Positions 28,875 to 41,609 of a stretch of 64,000 nucleotides of DNA are shown here, piece by piece. Origin of the DNA: Diphasiastrum complanatum (Eukaryota > Streptophyta > Lycopodiopsida > Lycopodiales > Lycopodiaceae); contig CM055106.1 in assembly GCA_029204225.1 (NCBI GenBank), positions 39,585,827-39,649,826 of the forward strand, in the 5' to 3' direction. The notes below the pieces were generated by a model that was not told the DNA's origin, did no database searches, and saw only the letters and a program-made list of their open reading frames with translations. The translations under genes and the position numbers were made by a program. The first letter of the stretch is position 1, and every line of letters begins with the position of its first letter.

Positions 28875-30149
28875 GTTGGAATCTGGAATGCCTACACGTT
28901 TCTTTTTTGTTTCATTGATATTTGGGGCCTTAAGTTTGTTAGGTTTAACATATGCGAGAGGTTCAGCCTGAGATCTTTTTTACAAGTTTTTGATTGATAT
29001 TAACAAGAATACAAATATTGACAGTATATCATGCATTCTAGCCATCTTTAGTTACATTATACTTTGGTCATCCTCTGACTGCTATGTTTGGTTCTGCTGA
29101 TCATTGCATGCATTTTGAAAAGCTTGCTTTGTTATGTTGCTGAGGCCTGGGGGTTCCTTGTTTGAGGGATAGAAGGGATTTATTATGCTGCATTGAACCA
29201 GTGGCTTTGAAAGCTATTCCGTGTAAGGCGTTTTCAGATACTACTTGATGACTGCAAGTTGAAAGCATGTGTTAAGATAGACCATTTGATTATGACCCTT
29301 GTTGATTTGACGAACTTTAGGAGCTAGCAGTCATGTAACAATTACATCACTTGACAAGTCTCATAATATTAAAGTGGATGGCATTTTGAGGTATTACTTT
29401 ACCAATGTGAAGCGAAATGTCGTTTTCTTGGAATTTTCACGTAGACAAATATCACACAGGCTACAGTTTTAGGAAGCATTGTTCAGGAATAACAAGTTTT
29501 TGAGCAATTGATGATTGTTCAGCAAGCAAATATACCATTCCAACTATTATTCATTCGTAATTTATAGGGCACCGATAGCGATGATCTTGAGTAGAGTGCC
29601 TCCACCATGACTCAACAATGTAGCAGCCGAGAACGGTTATGAGTATGCCTTGCTTTATAAGTTAAAATATGCTTTGCTCAAGGTATATGTTATTGTTGCC
29701 TTTGTGGTTCTTGTTAGAGCTGTCCTTTCATGACATGAGGGATGTCGTATCGTTTGGTCCATGCTATGCATCATGAAGTTGATGGTCTAAGACATTGTGT
29801 TTGGACTTCATAGGGTTGAAGATTGCGTGTCTCCTTCCCTATATCGGGTAATGTTCTAGAAATAACATCAATTTTCTATGGATCTATTGCTGTTATTGTG
29901 ATCGGTTTACTTGTAGGCTTGCTTGGTGTTAAGTTTCTGCATAATTGCATTGGCCCTAGAAGCTTTAACCTTTTTCACCTTGATTTTTTGGAGATGTTGC
30001 CAAAGCTTTGTGGGCCTGATATGTGGAGCCATTTATTGCTGCTAATGAATAACAATTCTGGTCTATGCGATTGGTTTGGGATTTGTCAGATGTCTACATG
30101 TTCATTGGGGTCTTTTCACTTTTTTATTTGAAAAAATTGTCTCCAATGG

Positions 30150-30690
30150 TTGACCGGCTAGTGTGAACTCCTGTTGTTGCATGTAAGATCTAGATGTGTT
30201 GAAGATTTCCTCACATGGACCTCCAACCCCCATGTAGTACAAAAGAAATGTAGAGCGTCTAGATGTTGTGGTAGAGTTACTAGAAGTAGAATCTCATTCA
30301 TTGGGGAGACTTGAATCACATCATCCAAATATAGTAAGATCGATATCAAAACGTCACAAAGTTTTCAACCCTTGTCCACCATCTTGTTTTGATAACATTC
30401 TCAAGCTCAGCAATAGAGGCCAAACAATGTGCATTGTGGGAGATAAAGAGCAATCCGCGCTTCACTCCAATGGTGATGTCAACCGATTGATATCAACCCT
30501 CCTTTGAATTGAAACATCTTGTAAGTCTTTCATACAATGCCGTAATAGCTAACATTGTGTTACTGGAGTAGCGAGGATCCCATAATCTCTGAGCATGTGA
30601 TATGGTACCTAGTCAAACACTCCCCTGAAATTCATGAAGCAACAATAAACTTTCTTCAATTTTGCCTTTTTGATCTTGGTTTTTTTATTT
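30150..30690 (-). pseudogene. LINE-type reverse transcriptase relic
   Basis: Minus-strand frames give, in order, an FD-stop-VP motif (from a KAFDTVP-like block), ALYERLTRCFN, TIGVKRG, and LISILLYLDDVIQVSP followed by LPQHLDALHFFCTTWGLEV. This is the usual order of RT blocks around the catalytic Y-x-DD, here YLDD. There are several stops and frameshifts. It lies in NLP intron 3. Confidence 0.6.
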
Positions 30691-30847
30691 TATTGACTAT
30701 ATCTGAAACAAAGTTTATGCTACTAGAAGATGGCTACAAAAGAAGAGGCTGGCTGAGTTGGCCAGAAACTGGAATCCAACTTGCCACCTCGTGGAAATTT
30801 GCTACCTTTATTACAAAAATGGGATTCCCGACCTTACACAAGGTGGT

Positions 30848-31300
30848 TGTTAGAAATTAATGTTTATTTGACACCCCTTAATGATAGTTTGGCCATGCCT
30901 CGTGCTATTTTTAGGGGCCATTACTATTTATAGTAAGTCATTTTTAGGGTCATTACTATTATGGTAAATTCGTTTTTTAGTCATGCATGTAGGTGGGTGC
31001 ACTACTACTAGAATAGGATTTGCTTTTATCACCTAGAAACTCATCTGGGGTGTTTACCCAATATAGGTAGTAATCATAACAATTAGCTTTTTGTCTTTTG
31101 CTATTTACTTTAGGCTCATTAGCTTTTATCAATCAGTAGAGAAACTATTTAAGAAGGCTGGCGCCCCACCACAATCATTCCATTCAATTCAATGAGCTAA
31201 AGCAATTGCTCAATTCTCCTATGATCTGAATTCTCTCTATGCTTGTGAGTGCTAGTAGGACTAGTATCTCCATCTAGAATTTGTATCACAAATTCTGACA
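30848..31300 (+). repeat. LTR (453 bp) followed by a tRNA-iMet-type primer-binding site
   Basis: It starts TGTTAGAAATT and ends AAATTCTGACA, giving imperfect inverted termini. TGGTATCAGCGCAGG follows at once (31301-31315), a PBS resembling that for initiator-Met tRNA. No second LTR was recognised downstream, so this is the 5' end of a truncated or rearranged + strand element. The Copia at 32459-37815 later inserted into sequence on its right. Confidence 0.7.
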
Positions 31301-31499
31301 TGGTATCAGCGCAGGCTCTTTGGTGAGAAAGAGAGTTTGTATTTGCAGGTGTGCAATCAGATTGGAGGAGCTGAAGCTGCATGTGGAGTCAACGCTGTTA
31401 GGAAAACAACGAGAATCTTCTAGGAGGAGATTGACGGAAAGTTACTGGCTGTTGACAGATCTGAATCAGAATTTTTCTGGTTGTTTGCTAGTTTTCTGG

Positions 31500-31900
31500 T
31501 GCAGGTCACATCTGGAGTAGGTACATTTGAGGGAGGTAGTATCTGAACGGGTGACTTCTGAGACATGCAAATCTGAACAGGTGCTTTTCAGGTGCATGCA
31601 CATCTAAACAGGCACGTCTGAGGCTGAGGGCAGCAGTACCTGGTGCAGGCACTTTTGAGGGCGGCAGTAGCTGGGGAAGGCACTTCTGAAGGCAGCAGGA
31701 CCTGGTGCAGGCCCGGACAAGCAGCATTTGAGGTAGGTGGACCTGGTGCAGGCCCGGACAGCAGCATCTAAGGAAGGCAGTACCTGGTGCAGGTGGTAAA
31801 TGAGCAGGTGCAGGTTCAGACAGGCAATATCTGGGACAGGTGATATCTAGGACAGGGCTGAGTCAGGGCAGGTGATATTGAGGGAAGGCTGTTTCTGGAC
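31500..31900 (+). repeat. G-rich degenerate minisatellite in the leader of the 30848 LTR element
   Basis: Units of about 20-45 bp are built around ACCTGGTGCAGGCCCGGACA and GGCAGCAGTACCTGGTGCAGG. This strand is strongly enriched in G over C. No credible reading frame was seen. It lies between the PBS at 31301 and the Copia insertion at 32459. Confidence 0.7.
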
Positions 31901-32458
31901 AGATTTGATTGTTAAACTAAATTCAGGTTGTTGAGATTTGTTACGGATCAGTATAATGGCAGGATTGAAGGGGGTTAGTAATGAACATCATAAGTGGGAC
32001 TTATTAGACTTAATTAGCGGTTGATACCCAAGGCTGTGGCTAATATATATACTTGAGCCTGGTATCATTATTATTATTGATCACTCTTAAGAATTGGTCT
32101 GGACATGATCATGAGTCAAATAGGTCACCCAGCTGGTGGGTGGGGCTACAATGGTATGGGACGCCTAGCCACAATTTAAGGGACTGAAATCAGATGTCAA
32201 TGCTGGCTCCCATGGTTCAGAGGTGAGCATGGACCATGCTCTACGGTTGGGAGTTGAGTTCAATGTCCTGATCACTAGTGTTGCTCAGATGAGTCTGCTT
32301 CTGGTTCCAAGCAACCATTATAGTATTCCGTGCACTAGATGCGCTGAAATTTACCAGCTTCAAAAACAGACTTGTGGCACCTTACATGGGAGTGGAAATA
32401 ACGACACTGTACCCAATTCTCTTGTCTAGAATGGTGGTGCCATGATGAGAGCAATCCA

Positions 32459-32858
32459 TGAAGATTTACAAGACCTAGCTATGGAGTATCTTAACTCAAA
32501 TGCTAGATCAACTATGAAAGCTTGAGAAAACTTGGCTATGGAAATATCACACACAAGGAGAATTGCATGAGCATCTCACAAACTCAAAAGTCTCAAGAAG
32601 AAATGAATTGCTAGAGAGAGAGAGGAGGGCGTGGGTCCTTCAAATCCCTTGTGAGGCAAGCACCTCCTTTACATGCATGGAAAGTCTAGGTGTCAACCAT
32701 AGGAGTGAGCTACTTGGCCAAGTGGGCCACTTGCACTAATTTACATAACTTAACAAAAGGGGGGGTCTCATGCATTTAATTCAAACATGCCCCATGAGTT
32801 ATGTACAACTTAACTAATGCTTAGCCAAAAGGGGTAAAATAGGCATTACTCTTCAACA
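32459..32858 (-). repeat. 3' LTR of the Copia element
   Basis: On the minus strand it begins TGTTGAAG and ends AATCTTCA. It is preceded by the polypurine tract AAGGGGGGG (about 32859-32867). The gag-pol stop codon lies inside its first six bases. Confidence 0.95.
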
Positions 32859-35800
32859 CCCCCCCTTAATGGCAATTTTATTCAAACTGACACCCAACAA
32901 AGTTCTGAACTTTTCAAACTTATCTTTACTAAGTGGTTTAGTAAAAATATCAGCTGTCTGGTCGTTGGTGTCACAATAAACTAGCTCGATCTCCCCACTG
33001 TGCACGTTCTCTCGTATAAAATGTTGGTCCACCTCTATGTGTTTTGTCCGTGCATGATAGACTGGATTCCTCGCAAGCTGAATGCAGCTTTGGTTATCAC
33101 AATGTAACAATGTAGGTCTTACTTGAGCAATCTGCATGTCCTCAAGTAGACGGCGTAACTAAATGGCTTCACAGGCGGACCTCGTAGTCGCCCTGTACTC
33201 AGCTTCGGTAGACGATAGAGCAATAGTAGGCTGCTTCTTACTGCACCACGATATAGCCCCTGAACCTAGGCTGAAACAATAGCGTGTCGTCGATCTCCGA
33301 TCGTCTATATCACTTGCCCAATCAAAATCTGAATAACCTTCCAGCTGAAGGTTCCCGTCATCTGTGTATCCAATCCCGTAAGTCACTGTCCCTCTCACAT
33401 ATCGTAGGATCCGCTTGGCTGCCTTCCAATGTGCTTTGGTAGGCTTACACATGTATTGACTTGCAATTCCAACCGCATAAGCAATATCTGGCCTGGTGGT
33501 AGTAAGGTAAATCAGGCTGCCCACTAACTGACGATAGAGCGTCTCATTTGCAAATGATGGACCATCATCTTTTGATGGCTTGTTGCTTGCATCCATGGGT
33601 GTGCTGATTGGTTTGCTTTCTTGCATGTTAAACCTCTTCAATAATTTCTGTGCATACTTTGCCTGTGAGATAAAAAGACAACGCTTTCCTTTCCAAACTT
33701 CAACTCCTAGGCAATAGTGTAGCAAACCCAAATCTTTCATTTCAAACTCATTAGAAAGATTCTTCTCAACACAAGCAATAAGCTTCTTATTGCTTCCCGT
33801 GATGAGTAGATCATCCACATAGAGCACAACAACCACAAAGTCTTCTCCTTCCCTGAAGACATAAAGATTGCAATCAGACTTACTCTTCTCAAACCCTTGC
33901 CTTGCAAAGTACTCATCAATTCGGCTATACCAAGCCCTTGGCGCCTGTTTGAGCCCATACAAGGCTTTCCTAAGCCTGCAAACCAGATTCTCCTTGCCTG
34001 TTATTTCAAATCCCTGCGGTTGTTCCATGTAAACCTCCTCCTGTAGGTGCCCATAAAGAAAGGCACTCTTGACATCCATTTGATGGACATCCCAATCAAA
34101 ATATGAGGGTATAGCCAAAACGGTCCTGATAGATGTCATTTTAGCAACAGGTGCGAATGTCTCATCATAGTCTGGCCCCTCTTGCTGAGCATAGCCTTTT
34201 GCCACCAACCTTGCCTTGTACTTGTCCACTGTTCCATTGGCATGAAACTTGGTCTTATATACCCACTTGCAACCTATTGGTTGCTTCCCTTCTGGCAATG
34301 TAGTGAGCTCCCATGTGTCATTCTTGACAATGGAGTCGTACTCCTCCTGCATGGCATGTTGCCATACCTTTTCTCTCACGGCTTCATGAAAGAACTGTGG
34401 CTCATCTGCATTCAGAATAGTGGACATAAGATCAAAGTTAGTCTCTTGTCTCTCATGAGACCTAAGAGATCTTCTGACACCCTGTTCACTGCTCTCTCCT
34501 TCTTCAATCATCTGACCTTCTTTGATTGTTTCCCAATACCACCTAGGTAGCTTCTTCCTAGCAGTAGGTGATGTGGATGGTGACCACGTATCCCATGGTA
34601 CTGTTTTAGTCTTCCGTTTGTCCCCAACTTCTGCTTCTGGTACTTGGCCAAAAAGAGGTCTCGAACTAGTAGGTTCGATTTCCTGTTGTTGCTCCTGCAC
34701 TTGAGGCTTACAGGACTCTTGACTAGGATCCTCATCCGTGGAATCAATCAAGGGTATGAACTCAGTAATTCCTTCCTTCTCCTGCTCCTGTATCTTGGGT
34801 GCATGCTCTTCATCAAAGATGACATCTCGACTTAGGATCTTCCTCCTGTTTTCGAGATCATATAGCACATAAGCTTTCTCACCTTCACTATACCCAATAA
34901 AGACACACTTTACGGATTTTGCATCAAGTTTCTTCCTCAAGTCCTTTGGTATATGTGCATATGCTGTACACCCAAATACTCGAAGGCTGCCCACTTTGGG
35001 CTTGTTGCCACTATATGCCTCTTCTGGCGTGATTCCTTCAACTGCTTTGGTTGGACTTCTATTCAATAGAAAAACAGCAGTTGCTACCGCTTCTGCCCAA
35101 AAGGAATTTGGCAACCCCTTTGCCTTGAGCATGCTCCTCACACACTCAACTATAGACCTGTTTTTCCGCTTAGCCACGCTGTTTTGCTGCGGTGTATGTG
35201 GAGCAGTAAACTGTCTCTTTATCCCACATGCTTTGCAAAGATCTTTGAACTCATCAAAAATATACTCACCACCCTTATCTGACCTGAGAGTCTTTAACCT
35301 CTTTCCTGTGTGGTTTTCCACCATAGCTTTCCACTGTTTGAAGTATTTGAACGCTTCAGAGAAATCATCTACGAAGGTCATGAGATAGTATGCCCCCCCT
35401 GCTGATTTGACCTGCATGGGACCGCATAAATCTGAATGCACAAGTTCAAGAATGCCCTTGGCCCTGGTAGCTTTCTCCTTTGGAAACTTTTTCCTCTGTT
35501 GCTTCCCTAATGCACAAGCCTCACATGTATCTGAAGAAGACTTAATGCTAGGAAGATCTACTATTTTGTGCCTGTTCAAAACTTGCAAACTTTTGTAACT
35601 CAAATGACCATATCTCTCATGCCAAAGCTTGTCCCGATTAGTATCTCTTGCAGACAAGGCCTCTTGGCTAGGAATGGTTGTGAAAAGCTTGTAAATACCT
35701 CCTTCTTGCATTCCCTTGGCTACCACTTTGAAGTTCTGATCTTTGTCTTTTACCAAACATTTAGAATCATTAAACTCTACCACCATGTTCTGTTTGGTAA

Positions 35801-36947
35801 TGGCACCAACAGATAACAAGTTCTTAGCCAACCCTGGTACATGCAACACACTTTTAATTTCCTTCACCTCACCTGATGATAGCTGTATTGCAACTGTGCC
35901 TTTGCCCCTCACCATACGTGTAGAATTATCTCCAAGGCAAACATGCTGGCCATCTTCTGTCTCCTCATAGGTGCTGAACCAATCTCTATGAGGTGTCATG
36001 TGCTTTGAGGCTCCAGAATCAATGTACCATCCACCAAATGTGGATTCCAATAGCTCAAGCACACCAGATTGCTCCTCCTCTGCAACTTTGTCAACAAAGT
36101 GACTCTGCTGGTTCTTTCCCTTCTTCTGATCACTTTGCTTCTTCCTGCATTCAAAAGCAAAATGCCCATACTTACCACAATAGTTGCAGTTGCCCTTCCT
36201 CTTGGGTGTAGATGAGGAATTGGTGCTTGACTCCTCTCCAACCTGTAACTTGGACACCTGCTGCTCCAAGCTTTGCTTTGAGTTCTTCTTTTTGCCTTTG
36301 CCTTTCTTCTGAAAGTTTTGCTTCTTCTTAGAAGCAAATGCAAGCTCTGGATTATCTTCCCTTTCAGAAAGATTCTTCCTTCTCATCTCCTCTTGTAAAA
36401 GAAGACCACATAACTCTCCAAAGGTTGGGAGTTTCTCCCTAGCAGAAAGGGACATCACATAGTCTTGATAGTTGAATGACAAGTTGTTCAAGACTATGGG
36501 AACAATACTCCTGTCACTTACTTTCTCTCCAACTGAAGCAAGCTGATCCAATAGGTCCTTGACCTTTGTAATATGATCACCAATTGTTGCACCTGCTTCC
36601 ATCTTGAGAGTATGTAACCTGTTTTGCAAATACACCAGCTTGGCTGAATCCACTGTTTCAAACATAGACTTCAGAATTGTCCAAGCATCAGCTGCATCCC
36701 TTGCATTGCAAATGTGAGGAATAATATTGTCCTTGACAGAAAGATTGATTATCCTATGAGCTTTATGTCTCCTGTTCATGTAGTCCTTCAATTCAGGATC
36801 AGATGTTGGTACAGGTTCTGTACCTGTCATGACCTCCCAGCAATTCTTATCCATCAAGATATTGGCTATCTTGAACTTCCACACTCAGTAGTTTGTGCCA
36901 TCTAGTTTGCTAGATTCACCCAGCAAACTCTCCCCAAGACTTGCCAT
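32853..36947 (-). pseudogene. Copia gag-pol polyprotein with two in-frame stops
   Basis: This is a single reading frame of about 1364 codons from ATG at 36947 to TGA at 32853. In order it encodes: a gag-type N-terminus (AHRIINLSVKD, LPTFGELCGLLLQEEMRR); a CX2CX4HX4C zinc knuckle (CNYCGKYGHFAFEC); a protease with DSGAS; an integrase with an HHCC finger (HERYGH...CEAC) and DD(35)E core; an RT with MDVKSAFLYG and YVDD; and an RNase H with DWASDIDDRRS and ALSSTEAEYR. A TGA at 36885-36887 replaces the Arg expected in NYRVWKF, as kept in the relic at 38953. A TAG at 33159-33161 replaces Trp after SACEAI. In the integrase the usual NGVAERKN reads NSVAKRKN, losing the catalytic Glu. All these changes are compatible with C-to-T or G-to-A transitions. 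Confidence 0.95.
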
Positions 36948-37416
36948 GCTAAAATCCGTGCTTAAAACAGAAGCTCAACTTGAAAAAGATCAGAAAAGAA
37001 CAGCTTCCAGCAACAAGGGTTTAACCCCAAACTAGGGTATGTAGCCACTTCAAGGCAACCCTTTAGCTCCTGCTTTTGTCTTTGCCACTTGGTGTGGCCT
37101 CACTAGCACAAGCACTAGGCTCCACTGGAACAGAAACCAGAAGCCCCTACAGAAAGTGCGCCCTACTTTTGTGTAAGCTTCTCCAGAAAGACTCCCCAAA
37201 ACTTAGCCAGATTTAGAAAGTTTTTGGATCATCCCACTCCCCTTGCCAATAGCTCTCCAACAGTGCAAGACTCCACCTGATCTGACAATTGTAGATCAAA
37301 TGCTCCCTCTTTCAAGATTGAGGTGCTTGTAGAAGATAAGAATCTTCTCAAGAATCTAAGCACTGAAGTTTCTCTCACTCTCAGACTCACAGGCTAGACA
37401 ACCTGCTCTGATACCA

Positions 37417-37815
37417 TGAAGATTTACAAGACCTAGCTATGGAGTATCTTAACTCAAATGCTAGATCAACTATGAAAGCTTGAGAAAACTTGGCTATGGA
37501 AATATTACACACAAGGAGAATTGCATGAGCATCTCACAAACTCAAAAGTCTCAAGAAGAAATGAATTGCTAGAGAGAGAGAGGAGGGCGTGGGTCCTCCA
37601 AATCCCTTGTGAGGCAAGCACCTCCTTTACATGCATGGAAAGTTTAGGTGTCAACCATAGGAGTGAGCTACTTGGCCAAGTGGGCCACTTGCACTAATTT
37701 ACATAACTTAACAAAAGGGGGGGTCTCATGCATTTAATTAAAACATGCCCCATGAGTTATGTACAACTTAAGAATGCTTAGCCGAAAGGGGTAAAATAGG
37801 CATTACTCTTCAACA
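37417..37815 (-). repeat. 5' LTR of the Copia element
   Basis: It is 399 bp and about 98% identical to the 3' LTR by eye. Its inner end is followed directly by the PBS at 37402-37416 (TGGTATCAGAGCAGG on the minus strand, matching the 3' end of tRNA-iMet). The outer end abuts the ATCCA target duplication. Confidence 0.95.
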
Positions 37816-38952
37816 ATCCACAGCATCGAAAGAGTTCATAGCTTAGAAGAAGACAAACTTTCAAGTTTTTCATTACAGAACTGTAACCTACCCCAGGAAA
37901 TGAACGAAACGAGTTTCCGCAAAATTATGTACCCAACACTGTATCACCGCATGCATTTCTATGAAGATAACAACCTATCTCAAGGCTACAAATTGTTAAG
38001 ATCAAAACAAGAAGATGAAGTCGCCCAAATTTGAGATGAGAGGAGCCAGTTTCCCTTTTTGAAAGAAAGGATAAGTGGGAATGAAATGGCACCAATCTTG
38101 TGGAATGCACCAACCAGCCTAAAAGTGATGCATGAAGAGTTCAGGGAGATGTAAAATGACCACGCCAATTGCACCTGGTAGACATGTGGCCTGAGAATAC
38201 CAAGGTATTTGATGTCCCTGCCCATAGAGCTCTCAAGATGATGCTAGAGCCAACCAAGGACATTTGTTGACGTCTGTATCAGTCTCCACAAATCTCATGA
38301 GTGTTTGTATATAGATGATCCCTCAAAATTTGGCCTCCATCTAAAAGGGAGGCACAACAAACTTAGCCAAAATAATTTGATGTGGAACTAATGGCTTACC
38401 GGGCATCATACATAACCACGTGGAAACCTATGGGCCACCGATGCGTAATTAGTAATGAAAATGGCACCAATCTTGTGGAATGCACCAACCTCAATTGTCC
38501 CAATGCAATCCGAAGGCTATGAGATAAGCTAGAGCCTAGGTAACGTGTAGGAAAACCGGCCCCATCCCAAATAAAATGTCTGCTAGTAGTTAAGTTTGGC
38601 CCCCAAAGGACCTAACTAAACATGCTAAACACAAGCTTGGTATAAAAACCGCCAATGGAGATAAGAGGAGCACAACCATACAAAAGTCTTTGGATTCCGA
38701 GCAACTTTCCAAAGGCTGAAGTTTGCGGAGAAGGAGGGCGCACTTACCAGGGAGATCCGATAAGGGTGTAGAGTGGATCTTATGCAAGGTATAGCAAGGC
38801 CATATTTTGTGGCAAAGACAAGAACATAAGCAGTTGGGTATCAAACAAGTGGCATAATACCCTAGTTTGGGGTGAAACTCTGATTTTCTAGAAGTACCTC
38901 AGTTTTTTAGAATATTTTTCAAGAATTTCTTCTGTTTGATTGAAGTTCAATC

Positions 38953-39520
38953 ATGGCTGGCATGAGTGAGAGTCTACTGAATGAGTCAAGTATATTGGAT
39001 GGAACCAATTACAGGGTGTGGAAGTTTGAGATGCAAAAACATTCTCCTGGGTAGAGAATGTTGGGACACGGTCACAGGACATGATCCTATTCCAAATGTT
39101 GAGCCTGAGTTGAAAGATTACATTAAGAGAGGATCAAAGGCACATCGTATCATCAACCTTTCTCATTGCAAAAAGGATTGTAGGAAGGTGGTCTTTATAG
39201 GTTGCTATCCGGACTCTTTGGTTGAAACTCAAACTAGCATGAAGATAAAAGTACTCAAATCTGACAAGGGTGGTACATATCAAGAAAGTTCAATGATCTG
39301 TGCAACTCAAGTGGAATCAAGCGTCAGCTTGCTACTCCAGATACTCCTCAACATAATGGTGTTGTCGAAAGAAAGAATAGGTCCATAGTTGAGCGTGCAC
39401 ATAGCACACTCAAGGCTAAGGCATTGCCAAACTCTTTCTAGGCTAAAGATGTGTATACTGCTGTATTCTTATTAAACAAGAGCCTTACGAAAGTGGAGGG
39501 AATTCACAATGGTCAATTAA
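38953..39520 (+). pseudogene. Copia gag start fused to an integrase fragment by internal deletion
   Basis: The ATG at 38953 begins a gag N-terminus related to the element at 32459-37815 (SLLNESSILDGTNYRVWKFE). It shifts frame at about 39045 and continues through ECWDTVTGHDPIP and KAHRIINLS to about 39165. It then jumps to integrase core sequence (KSDKGG; in another frame TPQHNGVVERKNRSIVERAH and PNSF), ending near 39515. Protease and most of the integrase are deleted. The sequence retains Arg in NYRVWKF and Glu in VVERKN, at the positions mutated in the younger copy. Confidence 0.85.
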
Positions 39521-40869
39521 GATGAGCGTGCATGCTATGAATGGGTCAATTCACAACAAGATGTTGGCCTTGAGGGATGTGCACATTGCTACATGGGATG
39601 TTGCTACTTTCCTCTTGAGACTTACTACATCTGCAAAGTCTGCATGTTACCCATACAAGGATCTTGCACTAAATATCGTATCATACTCAAAGAGAGGCTA
39701 TATACTACTTCTGCCCAATTTTAATGTCTGGAGAGGGGGACATCATGTTGATATTCATGATGTGGACGGAAATCCTTTACATCTCCACACACTTGCCCAC
39801 GAGGAGTTGGGCATGCTCAGAGTATCAACTGATAAAGATTGTCTTGTCACAACTTACGTTGACCACTTCACTCGGCTGAGTCTCATGAGTTGGTCATTTA
39901 TAATGGCCTAGCTAGATGGCCTGATTCGGTGATTTCACTCAACATCCACAAGTGTTGGTCATAATGTTGTGGATAATCTCATGGGTCACTCTCTTTCCAC
40001 ATTAGTTCACATGTAGATCACTCACCATCTTCCCCTCCAAATATCTCTTGTGACCCATGGCACACATTTAGTGCCTCATACATCCCCTACAATCAAGATT
40101 CACCTCCCCTTGCTCCATCATCGAGCACCAAACTTTCTCCTCTAAACCATATAAACCCAAATCAAAATCTCAGCACATCTCATCTTGTCACAACTTGTGA
40201 GATCCATGCAGGATACATGACACTGATCAGGCCCACAATTATTAGGGTCTCACAATTCTTTTTTATTGTTAGACCCCTTTAAAATACATTTAAGACTATT
40301 CTACATGGTTCCTATTTTGGACCCTAATATATGAACGTTGATATTTCCCTCGAAATTAAAATGAAGGGAGGTAGCTTTTGCTTAGGATAAGTAGTCACTC
40401 AGGCTACTCATTATGGAGTCATGAGTTTGGAGTCTTGAGCTCTTTGTAGGGGAGTTCCTTTCAATATATAGATGTGTTCTTAAGGAAGGCATGTTTCTAG
40501 CAATTGACGGGTCTTCCTCAATCCACCATCTTCGCTGCCCCTCCCTTCCATGATCCACCATCGTCATTGCCATTCTTTTCTCTAGGTTTCTCTCCTTCTC
40601 TCTCTCTACGCTGCTGCCTCTCCACCTCTCTCTAACTAGCGCTCCGAATGCCCTACCTGCCCATCTAGACTTATCTTGCGTACATTGATCCCCACATTGT
40701 CTTTTGTACCAATTATCATCATCTTGTTCCTTGTTGCCAACACTACATGTTTGTTTCTACTATGCTTATCTTCTCTAGCCACCTGCTTTCCCTAGCTCCA
40801 ACCCCATGATCCCCAAACATTCTCTACATTGGTAGCCTGCGTTCTCTTCCCTATTGCATATGCCGCCCT

Positions 40870-41220
40870 TCCTAGTTCCCTTGCATTTGACCAAAGTTGC
40901 AAAAACACTTAAGTCGCAAAAAGCGCCATTTTTCATAGATTCGTTACATTTTGCATAAGAGTTACAGAAGTCGCATTTTGCATGAAAGTCATAGATATCG
41001 CATTTGGCATAGAAGCCGCATTTTTCACAAAGCCACATTTTGCATGGAAGTCATAGATGCATATTTGGCATACAAGTCGCATATTTGCACAAACATTTGA
41101 CAGGAGTTGCATTTGACGGAAGGCACAGAACTCACATTTGGCACAGAAGCCACATACGTCGCAGACGCCGCACTTGGCATAGAAGTCACAAAATCACATT
41201 TGGCATAAAAATTCTCTTGA
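40870..41220 (+). repeat. Degenerate 20-30-bp tandem repeat in NLP intron 3
   Basis: About 14 units combine AAGTCGCATTTTGCATAGAAG and TCACAGATAT-like spacers. On the minus strand it reads as a Cys/Phe/Tyr-rich pseudo-repeat with no protein resemblance. Confidence 0.75.
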
Positions 41221-41609
41221 TTGTTCTGCAACTTATTTGTCGTCCTGCCCACAACTTCCCTACTCAAAAGCAACTTGATTTTTCTAGTTTGTCTATTTCA
41301 TTATTGTTTTAATTACTTTTCATTTCAATTTTTCTTTGTAGTTTTCAATTAGTTTTATTTATTATTTATTTTTCATTTTTGTTTGATTTTGTTTGCATTT
41401 TTTATGAGTACTTTTTTTGCTTGTTTCTTTAAGTTAATTTTTGTTAATGTTTGTGTAAAAAGATTTAAAAAAAGCAGAGACAATCAAGTTTTGACATACT
41501 TTTTAGGTTCCGCTTTACAGTTCTTTTGTTGTTTATTTAGTTCTTCTATGATTCTTTTCTCATTACAGTTCGTTTCACAGTTTTCGTTACTTGATTCTCA
41601 TTTACCAGG

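Larger units (their letters stand above)
32459..37815 (-). mobile_element. Nearly complete Ty1/Copia LTR retrotransposon, antisense in NLP intron 3
   Basis: This 5357-bp element has 400-bp and 399-bp LTRs with TG...CA ends and an exact 5-bp target duplication ATCCA (32454-32458 and 37816-37820). On the minus strand the order is 5' LTR, a PBS complementary to initiator-Met tRNA, a gag-pol gene in the Copia order (gag, protease, integrase, RT, RNase H), a polypurine tract and the 3' LTR. I counted about six substitutions plus one small indel between the LTRs, which suggests a fairly recent insertion. Two nonsense codons and a lost integrase glutamate indicate that it is not autonomous now. It is oriented opposite to the host NLP gene. 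Confidence 0.96.

Noticed and set aside
29823-30131. Hydrophobic 102-codon frame that might be a membrane protein
   Set aside because: It is a single short frame inside an NLP intron with T-rich composition. T-rich DNA encodes hydrophobic residues by default.
34182-36211. Several + strand frames over the Copia gag-pol
   Set aside because: They are shadow frames of the minus-strand polyprotein.
39522-39911. 129-codon frame after the Copia relic
   Set aside because: No recognisable motif and no conserved partner in the window. It is probably chance or decayed repeat.
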